64,000 bases of DNA from Bacteroidales bacterium (GTDB lineage: Bacteria > Bacteroidota > Bacteroidia > Bacteroidales > UBA932), in assembly GCA_017471965.1 (NCBI GenBank), contig JAFURF010000054.1, positions 48,727 through 112,726 of the forward strand, in the 5' to 3' direction. Below, piece after piece: positions 36,160 through 44,925 of the stretch. The stretch's first letter is position 1; each line of letters begins with the position of its first letter. Under the pieces are notes generated by a model, which saw nothing but the letters and a program-made list of their open reading frames with translations, was not told the origin of the DNA and did not search any database. A program made the translations under genes and the position numbers.

Positions 36160-37458
36160 TTATGACTCCGGAGGAAGTTCCTGTTTCACTTTCGGAGCAG
36201 TGTCGTGCCAAGATCGCTGGTCATCCAAGCAGTAAGGCACATATCTGCCGTCGTATAGTCGTTTGATGCAGATGTATGCTTCCTCGCCATTGATCACGAC
36301 CTTGTAATACAGCCAGTACCTTGTATCCGGATGCTTCGGCTTCATAGCACCGTTGATCAGCACAGTCTCATCTTCAGCCCAGCCATAATATGTGGCTTTT
36401 TCAAAGAGTTTCTGAAGGTTGATGATTGCCTTGTTCCTTTCAAGTACGAACTTGAATGGATGCGAACACCAGCCTTTTACCACCTGTCTTGAAAGATGAA
36501 GTTCGTCGATGATCTTATCCTCGATCTTCACTACCTTCATCTGTCCTTTAGGTATGCTTTCCTTGAACTCCGCAACCATCTTCTTTGAGGCTTCCAGCTG
36601 CTTAGGTGTAGCCTTGAATACAGCCTCTGAAATTGCCCGGAGGATCTGCTTGCATTTGTAGCAGTCCTTCTTCTGATTCGTTATGATCTTGAGCGGAGAT
36701 GTGTTGAACGGACAGCCCGAACATTCTGCAGGGAAATACGGATGATCATCTGAGAAGATCTGCCCGGTCTTGGCCGGATTTCCTGCAAGGCCCGGAGAGG
36801 GTTTCACTTCCTCCACTTCAAGATCGCTGTTGTCTGTAGGTGGCTCATCGGTTGCTTCCCAGTCGCACTGGCAGCCCCACTCATCGCCCGGCTTATGTTC
36901 ATCCCAAAACGGATGATCCACAGGCCAAATGCGGAGATAGAACGGGATGTGCGACTCTCTCGGATGGATTGCGGTACTTGGCAGCCATTTGATGTTCGGA
37001 AAGACATCTGCCTCCTCAATGAACTGACGCATCTCCGAAGCCTTATGCGCTCTCCGGACAGCGGTATCGTATTCGGTGCGGAGCCAGCGGTTGACGTGGT
37101 GATCCACGATATCCGCTGTATCCTTCTTGAACTGGGAGAAAGGTTTAAGGTTTCCGTTTTCGTCAAGCATCCTCGAAGCCATATCCCGGCCCATACGATG
37201 CACCTTGAAAGCCGAGAACACATCTGCGTTCTGCTTGAGTTCCCTTGCAAATCCGCTTTGAATGTCCGGAGCCTGTACGCCTGTATCAATGGCTGAGGAC
37301 ATAACTTTACGGACTTCCGAGAACAGATCTCCGTCTATTGCGACCTTGGTCGGAATCTTCCTTGAGTGAATGTTCTTGAGTGCCTTTTCAATGACGGACA
37401 TATCGAAGGTGAATCCGGTGGTCACAGGATCTGCTTCATTCCTGTAGAGGTCGGTCAT
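36160..37458 (-). CDS. phage head morphogenesis protein (MuF-like) with C-terminal extra domain
   Basis: The 432-residue protein has a MuF domain (about 60-220), including RWLRTEYDTAVRRAHKASEM, WLPSTAIHPRESHIPFYLRI and KPGDEWGCQCDWEATDEPP. A CxxC pair region (CPFNTSP, CYKCKQI) follows. A C-terminal domain of about 130 residues with VLERNKAIINLQKLFEKATY and YWLYYKVVINGEEAYICIK resembles the PBECR-type nuclease folds often fused to MuF proteins; that part is inference. It is co-directional with the portal gene, with one shared base. Confidence 0.82.
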   Translation of the reverse strand: MTDLYRNEADPVTTGFTFDMSVIEKALKNIHSRKIPTKVAIDGDLFSEVRKVMSSAIDTGVQAPDIQSGFARELKQNADVFSAFKVHRMGRDMASRMLDENGNLKPFSQFKKDTADIVDHHVNRWLRTEYDTAVRRAHKASEMRQFIEEADVFPNIKWLPSTAIHPRESHIPFYLRIWPVDHPFWDEHKPGDEWGCQCDWEATDEPPTDNSDLEVEEVKPSPGLAGNPAKTGQIFSDDHPYFPAECSGCPFNTSPLKIITNQKKDCYKCKQILRAISEAVFKATPKQLEASKKMVAEFKESIPKGQMKVVKIEDKIIDELHLSRQVVKGWCSHPFKFVLERNKAIINLQKLFEKATYYGWAEDETVLINGAMKPKHPDTRYWLYYKVVINGEEAYICIKRLYDGRYVPYCLDDQRSWHDTAPKVKQELPPES

Positions 37459-38834
37459 TACCAGTCTAAATCCGCCCCCTTTGTTCTGGGGGCTCTCCCG
37501 AAAAAATTGGCCAAACGGTTGAAGAATCTGTCCTCCTTCTTTTTGTCCTCCTTCTTCTTTGGATTCTTGGTATTCTTTTCCTCTCCTTCTTCCTCTCCGT
37601 CCTCATCATCTTCCTTGCCGGAGATGGCAGAGCGGTTTGCCTTCATCTCCTCCAAGAGTTCATCATAATTGTCAGGTTTTGGCACACCGAATTCCTCATA
37701 CAGATATTCGTGGGAGATAGGCAGTCCGAGGTCATTCTTCAGGGTACGCAGCACACCTACTCGTTTGGTGTCATCCTTCTGCTTCGGTGGGTTGAAGATG
37801 AACTTTCCACCTTCAGTATTGATTCCCATCTTGGCAAAGATCTCCGTCACGTCGTAGTTCAGGATGTTTATGATGTTGCGCTTGATGAAGAATGCAAGAT
37901 CCACTTCTCCTTCTTTCTGCACAGTACCGAGGGCTTGAGTGCCCTTATCTCCGGCTTCGGTGGTCAGAGTGTTTCCGTTTACAGCCTTGCTGATCTCATT
38001 GTTGCAGACGCTGTGCAGACGTTCATACAGGTCGCTTCCTCCGGACAGATTTGCAGCTTCCTTGAAGTCGATGTTTGTTCCTGTCGGATGAATGAAGATT
38101 CCAGCACCACCCATATTGAAAAGATCCTCGATGAGTTTCTCTCTTGCCTCATCATCGAAGGCATCATATTCTCCAGTACGGAGAGGTCGGCCAAAGATTT
38201 CACCCAGTTCTGCCCAGTCTCCTATATTGTTGCGCTTGAGGATTACCCAAAAAGCGAGGACGGCCATATTGCCGATACGCCTTGGATTTCCGATATGAAG
38301 GAGGTTGTCGAACTCTTCCCAGCTCTCTCCGCTGGTGGCACTCTGTTCCCGGAGGATGAGCTTGTTGATAGGGTCAACGTGCTTCCTTGGAATGAGTTGG
38401 TAGTTGATCCACCCGTTAGGCTCCCTGAAGAACTGGAAGAGCGAGCCTCCGGCTCCTTCCCATTCGTTGTCGATGATGTCTTCAATGAAGTTGCTGAACC
38501 AAGGGGAATCAATGTGTTCCTGCATTTTCTCATCAACCTTTCCGTCTCTCATAAAGACGATAGGTGTCGAAAGGATGGCTGCCTTCTGCTTTCGAAGTAC
38601 CGAGAACACGTGGCTGTCGGTCTTGACGTCCTGATACATATCCAGCAGCTTGACACGCCTTGGATGGTCGATGATCTCTGCGGACTTGATGGCAGACAGG
38701 TAGTCTTCCACTCCGAGCCCACCTCTGCGTGGGGCAGTCAGTATGATGGTCGGCTTGTTGCTTCCAAACCGACCTCCTGTGGTAATGAGTTTCTCATTGC
38801 CAGCCTGTTTCTTTTTTGTATTCTTCTTTGACAT
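37458..38834 (-). CDS. portal protein, DUF935 (Mu gp29-like)
   Basis: This 458-residue protein has LDMYQDVKTDSHVFSVLRKQ, WINYQLIPRKHVDPINKL, RIGNMAVLAFWVILKRNNIG and ALGTVQKEGEVDLAFFIKRN, the order seen in DUF935 portal proteins of Mu-like phages. The C-terminal tail is highly charged (runs of E, D and K). It forms the head vertex for DNA packaging together with the terminase upstream. Confidence 0.9.
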   Translation of the reverse strand: MSKKNTKKKQAGNEKLITTGGRFGSNKPTIILTAPRRGGLGVEDYLSAIKSAEIIDHPRRVKLLDMYQDVKTDSHVFSVLRKQKAAILSTPIVFMRDGKVDEKMQEHIDSPWFSNFIEDIIDNEWEGAGGSLFQFFREPNGWINYQLIPRKHVDPINKLILREQSATSGESWEEFDNLLHIGNPRRIGNMAVLAFWVILKRNNIGDWAELGEIFGRPLRTGEYDAFDDEAREKLIEDLFNMGGAGIFIHPTGTNIDFKEAANLSGGSDLYERLHSVCNNEISKAVNGNTLTTEAGDKGTQALGTVQKEGEVDLAFFIKRNIINILNYDVTEIFAKMGINTEGGKFIFNPPKQKDDTKRVGVLRTLKNDLGLPISHEYLYEEFGVPKPDNYDELLEEMKANRSAISGKEDDEDGEEEGEEKNTKNPKKKEDKKKEDRFFNRLANFFGRAPRTKGADLDW

Positions 38835-38835
38835 A

Positions 38836-39261
38836 TCAGATGTGGTTTATGCGTTTTTTGTTGCTGCGGATCTGCACAAGGCTTGTGGCAGCAGCCTGTT
38901 CAGTTTCAAGTTTCGGAAGATCCGGAACTGACACAACCCCCTTCTGTACGTCCTTCATCCACTGACAGGCTCGTTCGTACCTGTTCACTCGGATTTCGGA
39001 CATATTCCTCGGATTGTGGATTGAGAAGATGTGATAAAGTGCGATATCCTTTACCATCATCAGTACAAGAGGATGGCGTTCCTCTCCGACAGCACCGAAG
39101 ATCTTGCTGCAGTCATACCGTCCGGAGAGATAACCCTTCATCTCCTCTACGGCTTGGTCTTCACATATCTCCAGTATCTCCTGATCGTTGCGGATCAGGT
39201 CTGAAAGTATCTCCTGATGGATGGAGGCTTCATAGTCCTCCGGATTGATGAACTTTGACAT
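38836..39261 (-). CDS. DUF1320 protein (Mu gp36-like)
   Basis: The 141-residue protein starts MSKFINPEDYEASIHQEILS and has DQAVEEMKGYLSGRYDCSKI and MMVKDIALYHIFSIHNPRNM, matching gp36/DUF1320 head-tail connector proteins. It lies between large terminase and portal, each separated by one or two bases. Confidence 0.85.
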   Translation of the reverse strand: MSKFINPEDYEASIHQEILSDLIRNDQEILEICEDQAVEEMKGYLSGRYDCSKIFGAVGEERHPLVLMMVKDIALYHIFSIHNPRNMSEIRVNRYERACQWMKDVQKGVVSVPDLPKLETEQAAATSLVQIRSNKKRINHI

Positions 39262-39262
39262 A

Positions 39263-40810
39263 TTATAATCTGTGTTTGTTACGTTTGCTCATTCTCTTCC
39301 TTGATACGGTTATGCCCGGACGGAGTTTGACCATCTTCTCATCAATGAATCTGTTACCACCTTCGCAGCAGTCAATTCCGTCAGCGTGGAATTTCAGGCT
39401 CATAGTGAAGTATGTGAACTCTTCATCCAGCAGCTTCATATTAGGGTCGTTCTTTTCTGCCTCATTCAGCACAAGGAGTCCCTCCCTGTTCAAAGGCTCA
39501 AGGTTGGCTTCAATACGGACAGCCTTATCCGTCTTTCGCTCTTCATCCGGGTTGATGGTAAGGCTGAGGTTTCGTTTCTTATTCTCCTCTGCGAATTTCG
39601 GCTTGAATACCTGTTTGAAGAAAGGATCCTGAAGGGAGTTGTTCTCGATCACGATATAGACAGGAACATTACCCTGTCTTTGTGAATAGTCATACAAGGT
39701 AAATATGTGGGTTATGAACTCTGCGGTGGTCATCTTTCCAAGGAATCCCTTGATGACGTGCAGCGTGCGGTCTATCTTTCCAAGGAGATAGATTGCCTTC
39801 ATTGATCCCTTCTTGTTCTTGGCTGTTCCCTTGGCTTCACTCTGCGTAGGGTCGGCATATATGGTCAGGAAAGGGAACTTTGTCAGTTTAGGGATCTTGC
39901 CCCACTTGCGAGGCCCGAAGATCTTGCCTTCGACAATAGGATTGTTGAAGTACTCTCCCTGAACAGCCTTGGTGCTTATCTTTGAGAGGACAGTGTCAAT
40001 CTGTTCCTCCGAGTTCTTTTCCGGCCAAGTACTTCTGCCGTTCTCATCCCTGATGTTGACCACATCCCAATTGTTTGCTTTTGCTCCGGCTCTTGTGATG
40101 CAGCAGTCCTCTGCGATAATGTTACCGCAGAAGATGATCTCAAGAGGAACGGATACCGAACGTGTCGGATAAAGGGCTTTTTCCCACCAGTCCCACTTTT
40201 TGTCAAGGACATCCGGGTTGAGTACCGATTCATCAGTGTCGAAGTCATCCAACAGGATCAGATCGGGTCTGACAGCCTCGTTACGGACACCTCGTGGAGC
40301 ATCTCCAGCACCTATTCCCAAGAAGGCTGCACCACACTTGAGTTTGAACTGGCGTTCAGACCAGTCGCCAAAGGTCTCCTGTTCACCATAGAATTGAATC
40401 AGTCTCTGATTGCTTTCGAGATTGATCTTATATGGTGCAAGCAGTCTGATGGCTGCATCTTGAGTGGCTGCAGCAAGTATGACCATCTTCTTGCGTCCGG
40501 TCAGTACAAGGTACAGAGTGATCATCATAACGATGGTACTCTTTGCCAGCTCTCTACTCCAAGACAGGACTTCATACCATTCGGGGTTATCTATGAGCCT
40601 CTTGATGGCCTTACGCTGGAAGTCTGCGAATTCACACTTGGCATAGTGAGGGAAAAAGTACTTCATCCATTCGATAGGATGTGCTTCAAGCCACTGCCTC
40701 TTCTTCTCTATCTCATAGGGCGAGAGAGAGGAATCAATGGTAGTGGCGTTCAGTATGGAGGCTTTGATCTCCTCCCATTCTTTTAGGGCCTTTCTGTCTT
40801 TTTCCTTCAT
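39263..40810 (-). CDS. phage terminase large subunit (Mu gp28-like)
   Basis: The 515-residue packaging motor has a Walker A-like LSWSRELAKST, Walker B DLILLDDFDTDE and a nuclease region starting FLTIYADPTQSEAKG, with IVIENNSLQDPFFKQVF downstream. WMKYFFPHYAKCEFADFQRK near the N-terminus is a usual gp28/terminase segment. It follows the small subunit with a one-base overlap. Confidence 0.92.
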   Translation of the reverse strand: MKEKDRKALKEWEEIKASILNATTIDSSLSPYEIEKKRQWLEAHPIEWMKYFFPHYAKCEFADFQRKAIKRLIDNPEWYEVLSWSRELAKSTIVMMITLYLVLTGRKKMVILAAATQDAAIRLLAPYKINLESNQRLIQFYGEQETFGDWSERQFKLKCGAAFLGIGAGDAPRGVRNEAVRPDLILLDDFDTDESVLNPDVLDKKWDWWEKALYPTRSVSVPLEIIFCGNIIAEDCCITRAGAKANNWDVVNIRDENGRSTWPEKNSEEQIDTVLSKISTKAVQGEYFNNPIVEGKIFGPRKWGKIPKLTKFPFLTIYADPTQSEAKGTAKNKKGSMKAIYLLGKIDRTLHVIKGFLGKMTTAEFITHIFTLYDYSQRQGNVPVYIVIENNSLQDPFFKQVFKPKFAEENKKRNLSLTINPDEERKTDKAVRIEANLEPLNREGLLVLNEAEKNDPNMKLLDEEFTYFTMSLKFHADGIDCCEGGNRFIDEKMVKLRPGITVSRKRMSKRNKHRL

Positions 40811-41256
40811 TATAGTTTGGATTTAATGTACAGGTCGAACAGTGGAACGAACTTCTTTATCACCTCCTGGTCTCCAAGGTTGCGGATGAAGGCGATGAAG
40901 TCCTGTGCTACATTTACGATTTCGTGGATACCCAGTTCTGTCTCAAGTTTGCTGATGGCTGCAGTCAACTGGGTTATTGCGTGTATTTCCGACGGAGAGG
41001 CGTGTCTTTCCATTTCCGGTCTGTCGGCAATAGCCTTGTTGATGTCCATTATCTGCATCTGCAAGTTCTTGATGATCTCGGAACGTGACATCGTTATTGA
41101 TGCCTTGTGTTCCTCCCACTTGCCCTGCTTGATCCACCGGGCGACGGTCTGACGGGTTACACCGCAGGCTTCAGCGATCTCCAGCTGAGTCCTGTTCTCG
41201 TTTATGTACATTGCCTTTGCCCACTCTTGCGTGCTGTTGGATTTCTTTTTTCCCAT
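40810..41256 (-). CDS. terminase small subunit-like protein with helix-turn-helix
   Basis: The ATG at 41256 gives 148 residues. An N-terminal helix-turn-helix (RTQLEIAEACGVTRQTVARWIKQGKWEEH) is followed by a helical oligomerisation part. This is the Mu gp27/DUF1804-type small terminase plan. It is the first gene of the leftward head operon. The longer frame to 41280 runs into the divergent promoter region. Confidence 0.82.
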   Translation of the reverse strand: MGKKKSNSTQEWAKAMYINENRTQLEIAEACGVTRQTVARWIKQGKWEEHKASITMSRSEIIKNLQMQIMDINKAIADRPEMERHASPSEIHAITQLTAAISKLETELGIHEIVNVAQDFIAFIRNLGDQEVIKKFVPLFDLYIKSKL

Positions 41257-41316
41257 AATACATCTATTTGCTTTGTGCAAAATTGACTGACAAATAGGTG
41301 CTTACCAAATCGGTCT

Positions 41317-41348
41317 GGTATAGTGCCCGTTTTTTCGGGCATTATACC
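41317..41348. promoter_or_regulatory. large palindrome between the two divergent late operons
   Basis: GGTATAGTGCCCG and CGGGCATTATACC form a 13-bp stem with one G-T pair around TTTTTT (41317-41348). It lies at the centre of the 168-bp region from which head genes diverge leftward and protease/capsid genes rightward. It may be an activator site or a bidirectional structural element. No clear -7 element was found on either side. Confidence 0.45.
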
Positions 41349-41424
41349 GCTGTAGAAGGGCGCTATAACTTCCCGATTTGCAGAGAGGAAAAACCTCCCT
41401 CAAATTTGCGGAAAAACAAGCGAA

Positions 41425-42465
41425 ATGAAGAGTATATTCAATGTCATTGCTGGCCCGGACAAAGACACCTGTTGCATACTGATGTACGGTGAGATCGGCA
41501 CATATTCCGATGTCTCTGCACAGGATGTCGTCACTCAGATTATGGAGGCCGACAACAGTTATAAGAACATAGATATCCGCATCAACTCTATCGGTGGTGA
41601 AGTCGCTGCCGGGATTGCGATCTTCAACGCAATCCGTATGGCCAAGGCAAACATAACCATCTACATTGACTGCATCGCTGCCAGCACCGCATCATTCATT
41701 GCCGGATGTGGCCGTAAGGTCAAGATGGGGCGTTATGCGAGGATGATGCTTCATCGTCCTACTGGCGGTGTATATGGCAACGCAGATGAGTTGAAGAGTT
41801 ACATAGAGCAGCTTCAGCAGATCGAGGACATCTTGTGTGACATCTATGCCAATCGTACAGGAATGCCTGTCAATGAAATCAAGGAAAAATATATGGATGG
41901 TGCTGATCACTGGCTGACAGCGCAGGAGGCTCTTGACCTTGGATTTGTCGATGAGATATTTGACGATCAGAGAAAGGTGACTTTTGAGGACTGCCTGACA
42001 AATATTCAGAGATGTGAGAAGTACACGGCTTGCTACATTACCGATGTTTTACATAAAAATGAAATTCCAATGTTAGAAAGACTCAAGAAACTGCCGATGT
42101 TCAGCAATTGTGCGGACGAATCGGCAATTATGGATCGTCTTACTGAGATCCACGCAAAGGCACAGGAGCGTGACGCTCTTAAGGTCAAGGTAGATGCTTT
42201 TGAGAAGGAGAAGAAGGATGCACTGGAGAAAGAGGTCAAGGACACCGTAAATGATGCTGTTCTTGACGGACGCATCAACGAGACAGAGCGTGCTGCTTAT
42301 GAAGCAATGCTTATGTCCGATCAGGCTGACTCCGCTCGCAAGATCCTCGCTTCGCTCAAGCCTACAAGGAAGGTAGTTGTCAATCATCAGGGAGGCGAAG
42401 GCAAGCAGACCTTGGCCGAGAAGATGCACGCAAGAATTACCGAGATAAAAGCAAAACTCGTTTAA
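41425..42465 (+). CDS. phage head maturation protease (ClpP-like) with scaffold-like C-terminus
   Basis: The 346-residue protein has a ClpP/S14-type domain: INSIGGEVAAGIAIFNAIRM, catalytic S87 in CIAASTASFIAG, H110 in MMLHRPTGG, and the following MDGADHWLTAQEALDLGFVD. The C-terminal about 130 residues are charged and helical (AKAQERDALKVKVDAFEKEK), as expected of a fused scaffold. It heads the rightward late operon, directly before the capsid gene. Confidence 0.9.
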   Translation: MKSIFNVIAGPDKDTCCILMYGEIGTYSDVSAQDVVTQIMEADNSYKNIDIRINSIGGEVAAGIAIFNAIRMAKANITIYIDCIAASTASFIAGCGRKVKMGRYARMMLHRPTGGVYGNADELKSYIEQLQQIEDILCDIYANRTGMPVNEIKEKYMDGADHWLTAQEALDLGFVDEIFDDQRKVTFEDCLTNIQRCEKYTACYITDVLHKNEIPMLERLKKLPMFSNCADESAIMDRLTEIHAKAQERDALKVKVDAFEKEKKDALEKEVKDTVNDAVLDGRINETERAAYEAMLMSDQADSARKILASLKPTRKVVVNHQGGEGKQTLAEKMHARITEIKAKLV

Positions 42466-42484
42466 TACTTAAATCTATTTAACT

Positions 42485-43420
42485 ATGCCAAATCCAACTA
42501 TTACAACAAGGTATGCTGGTGAAGTGCTGGACAGTATCCTCGTTCAGGCAGCCACCGGAAATGAGCTGGTTGAGAAGGGTCTGATCTGTATTAAGGTCGG
42601 CATTCAGGATGGTCTTGCCATTCCACGTCTTCAGCTCACTAAAGTCCTTCAGAAGAGAAAGAAGAATCCTACATCAGCGAACTCCAAGGGAGATGTCAAT
42701 ATTGATGAGAGGTATCTTCATCCTCAGGACGCAATGGTTTATCTTGAATTCGATCCATCTCTGTTCGAGCATTTTTGGAGGAAGTTCCAGCCTACAGGAA
42801 ATCTTCTTTTTGAGCAGTTGCCGGACGATGTAAAGGTTACACTCGTAAATGGAGTTCTCACACAGCTTGGCTCTGAACTCGGTGTTGAGTTCATCTCAGG
42901 TGTGAAGGGCGATGCAGAAGGTCAGTACTTTGACGGATTCCTCACTCGTGCTCTTGCAGCAGAGAAGGCAGTCAAGGTTGAATGCACAGAGAACAGTCAG
43001 ATCAAGAGACTTCGTGCTGTGTGGAACAATACTAAGTCAGTCATCAGAAACAAGCCTGAATTCGTATTCCTGATGTCTTCAGCAGATGCTGATGCCTACG
43101 ACGATGAGATCACTGATCTTATAAGCAAGGGTGCTGCACCTACTGAGAAGAATCCGGAGAGATTCAAAGGTCACAATATTGTCCCTCTTGAGGGCTGGCC
43201 TGATGGAATCATTATGGGAACACTCTGTTCGCTTGATGAGCAGAAGGCTAACCTTTTCGCTGCTGTCAACCTTGCTTCAGACTTTGACTGCGTGCAGGTG
43301 GAGAAAGTATCCAACGCAAGTGAACTCTACTTCATCAAGATCCTCTTGAAGGCAGATACTCAGATTGCTTGGGATGAAGCAATCACCATCTGCGACAATT
43401 CCGTAGAAGAAGTCGGTTAA
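42485..43420 (+). CDS. major capsid protein
   Basis: The 311-residue protein (MPNPTITTRYAGEVLDSILV) lies directly after the protease/scaffold gene and has a capsid-like length and mixed alpha/beta composition. Segments such as GNELVEKGLICIKVGIQDGL, DVKVTLVNGVLTQLGSELGV and VFLMSSADADAYDDEI fit HK97-fold capsids of Bacteroidales phages. The call rests mostly on position and size. Confidence 0.78.
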   Translation: MPNPTITTRYAGEVLDSILVQAATGNELVEKGLICIKVGIQDGLAIPRLQLTKVLQKRKKNPTSANSKGDVNIDERYLHPQDAMVYLEFDPSLFEHFWRKFQPTGNLLFEQLPDDVKVTLVNGVLTQLGSELGVEFISGVKGDAEGQYFDGFLTRALAAEKAVKVECTENSQIKRLRAVWNNTKSVIRNKPEFVFLMSSADADAYDDEITDLISKGAAPTEKNPERFKGHNIVPLEGWPDGIIMGTLCSLDEQKANLFAAVNLASDFDCVQVEKVSNASELYFIKILLKADTQIAWDEAITICDNSVEEVG

Positions 43421-43440
43421 TCTAAAAGAAGGAGGTTAAT

Positions 43441-43866
43441 ATGAAACTCAGAGTGCTTAAAAAATTTGCGGACAAATATGACCGCTCAATCAAGTATGAG
43501 GTTGGCGACATCCTTCATACAGAGGAAACCGAAAGAGCAAATGACCTTGTGAATCGTGGTCTCGCAGAGGTTGTCAAGGATGAAGAAGATCCTGACAATG
43601 ACGATGAGACCGGGACGAAGGAGGAAAATCCTCCGGCAGATGATCCGGGAAGTAATCCGGGAGAAGGCACAGATGCTGGATCAACAGTAGAGGATCCGGC
43701 AGCCGGACAGAACAACGGAGATCCTGAGACTCAGAACGAGCAGCAGGATGCCGATGTTCAGAACGGTACAGAGGATCCTTCCGGTGATGCCCCTTCTGAC
43801 ACAGATGAGGCTCCTTCAGACGCAGAGAAGGCTACCAAGAAGTCTCCAAAGAAAAAGGAGGACTAA
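43441..43866 (+). CDS. acidic low-complexity phage protein
   Basis: The 141-residue protein has an N-terminal about 45-residue domain (MKLRVLKKFADKYDRSIKYE, with ERANDLVNRGLAEVV). A long D/E/P/G/N/T-rich disordered tail ends in a basic KKSPKKKED. It sits between capsid and endolysin; it could be a head fibre or decoration protein. AGGAGG precedes the start. Confidence 0.6.
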   Translation: MKLRVLKKFADKYDRSIKYEVGDILHTEETERANDLVNRGLAEVVKDEEDPDNDDETGTKEENPPADDPGSNPGEGTDAGSTVEDPAAGQNNGDPETQNEQQDADVQNGTEDPSGDAPSDTDEAPSDAEKATKKSPKKKED

Positions 43867-44322
43867 ATGGCCAAGCTCCTAAGACTGGTGATTCATTGCA
43901 CCGCTACCAAGCCCGGTAGAGAGGTGACTTCTGAAGAGATCCGGCACTGGCATACTGATCCTGCGCCAAGAGGCCGAGGATGGAAACAGGTCGGATACAC
44001 AGATATGATTCATCTTGATGGGTCTGTGGAGCGATTGGTGGAAAACAACGAAGATGCGAATGTTGATCCTTGGGAGATTACCAATGGGGCAAAAGGGTAC
44101 AATTCCACATCCCGGCACATTGTGTATGTAGGTGGCCTTGACAGCAAAGGCAAGCCCAAGGACACTCGCACCCTCGCACAGAAGGAAGCACTCAAGAAGT
44201 ATGTCTTGAAGTTCCATACGAAGCATCCTGATGTGGCCATCGTAGGACATCGTGATCTTGCAGCGAAAGACTGCCCTTCATTTGACGTTCAAAAATGGCT
44301 CAAAGAAACAGGGATTGTGTAA
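43867..44322 (+). CDS. N-acetylmuramoyl-L-alanine amidase endolysin
   Basis: This 151-residue amidase_2/T7-lysozyme-type enzyme has zinc ligand candidates H10 (VIHCTAT), H128 and C136 (VGHRDLAAKDCPSF), with H84 in SRHIVYVGG. It would cleave the peptidoglycan amide bond at lysis. It begins directly after the preceding stop and is followed by spanin-like genes, so this is the lysis cassette. Confidence 0.93.
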   Translation: MAKLLRLVIHCTATKPGREVTSEEIRHWHTDPAPRGRGWKQVGYTDMIHLDGSVERLVENNEDANVDPWEITNGAKGYNSTSRHIVYVGGLDSKGKPKDTRTLAQKEALKKYVLKFHTKHPDVAIVGHRDLAAKDCPSFDVQKWLKETGIV

Positions 44323-44343
44323 CAATTGAAAGTGAATTGAAAA

Positions 44344-44925
44344 ATGGAAGTTCTTAAGGAGTTATTGATTTGGGCACTGCCGAGTGGTTTCGTAAGTTCA
44401 CTATTGACTTGGCTGGTCACCCGGAAGAAGCGCAGAAATGACTTCCTGACGGACTTGCAGAATTCAATAGATCTGCTGACCAAGAAGTACACAGAGACAC
44501 TTGACAAATACACCATTTCGCAGGAGGAGAATGCAAGGCTTAAACTTGACAATGCACAGCTCCTCGCCAATCAGGAAATAATGGCCCGGAAGATTGATCA
44601 ATTGAACAAGAAGGTAGATCAGTTAAACAAACTATTAAAAGCAACAAACAATGAGAAATTTAATCAGGGGAATACCGCTGCTTCTCGTCGCACTTCTGAT
44701 GGTGTCGTGCGCATCGAAAAAGCAGTATTTAACGACAGCGGAACTGCTGAAGCAGGAAGAGATCAGATTATCCCAGCTCGACTCACAGGTAAGAGCAGAG
44801 TCCGCAAGACTGGAGCGAATGCTTCAGGAGAGGACACTGGACTCGACGAAAGTGATCAAGGAGGAATCGGAGGCGATACCATACGAGGAGTCGCAGATGA
44901 CGATACCGATTCAGAACCTCCTTGA
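44344..44925 (+). CDS. inner-membrane spanin-like (Rz-like) or holin-like lysis protein
   Basis: This 193-residue protein has one N-terminal transmembrane segment (LLIWALPSGFVSSLLTWLV, about 7-25), a basic stop (RKKRR) and a coiled coil (about 35-100, LTKKYTETLDKYTISQEENA onward). The C-terminal third is low-complexity and is overlapped in another frame by the lipoprotein gene at 44651. This arrangement is that of Rz/Rz1 pairs. No other holin candidate is obvious, so a holin role is possible. Confidence 0.6.
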   Translation: MEVLKELLIWALPSGFVSSLLTWLVTRKKRRNDFLTDLQNSIDLLTKKYTETLDKYTISQEENARLKLDNAQLLANQEIMARKIDQLNKKVDQLNKLLKATNNEKFNQGNTAASRRTSDGVVRIEKAVFNDSGTAEAGRDQIIPARLTGKSRVRKTGANASGEDTGLDESDQGGIGGDTIRGVADDDTDSEPP

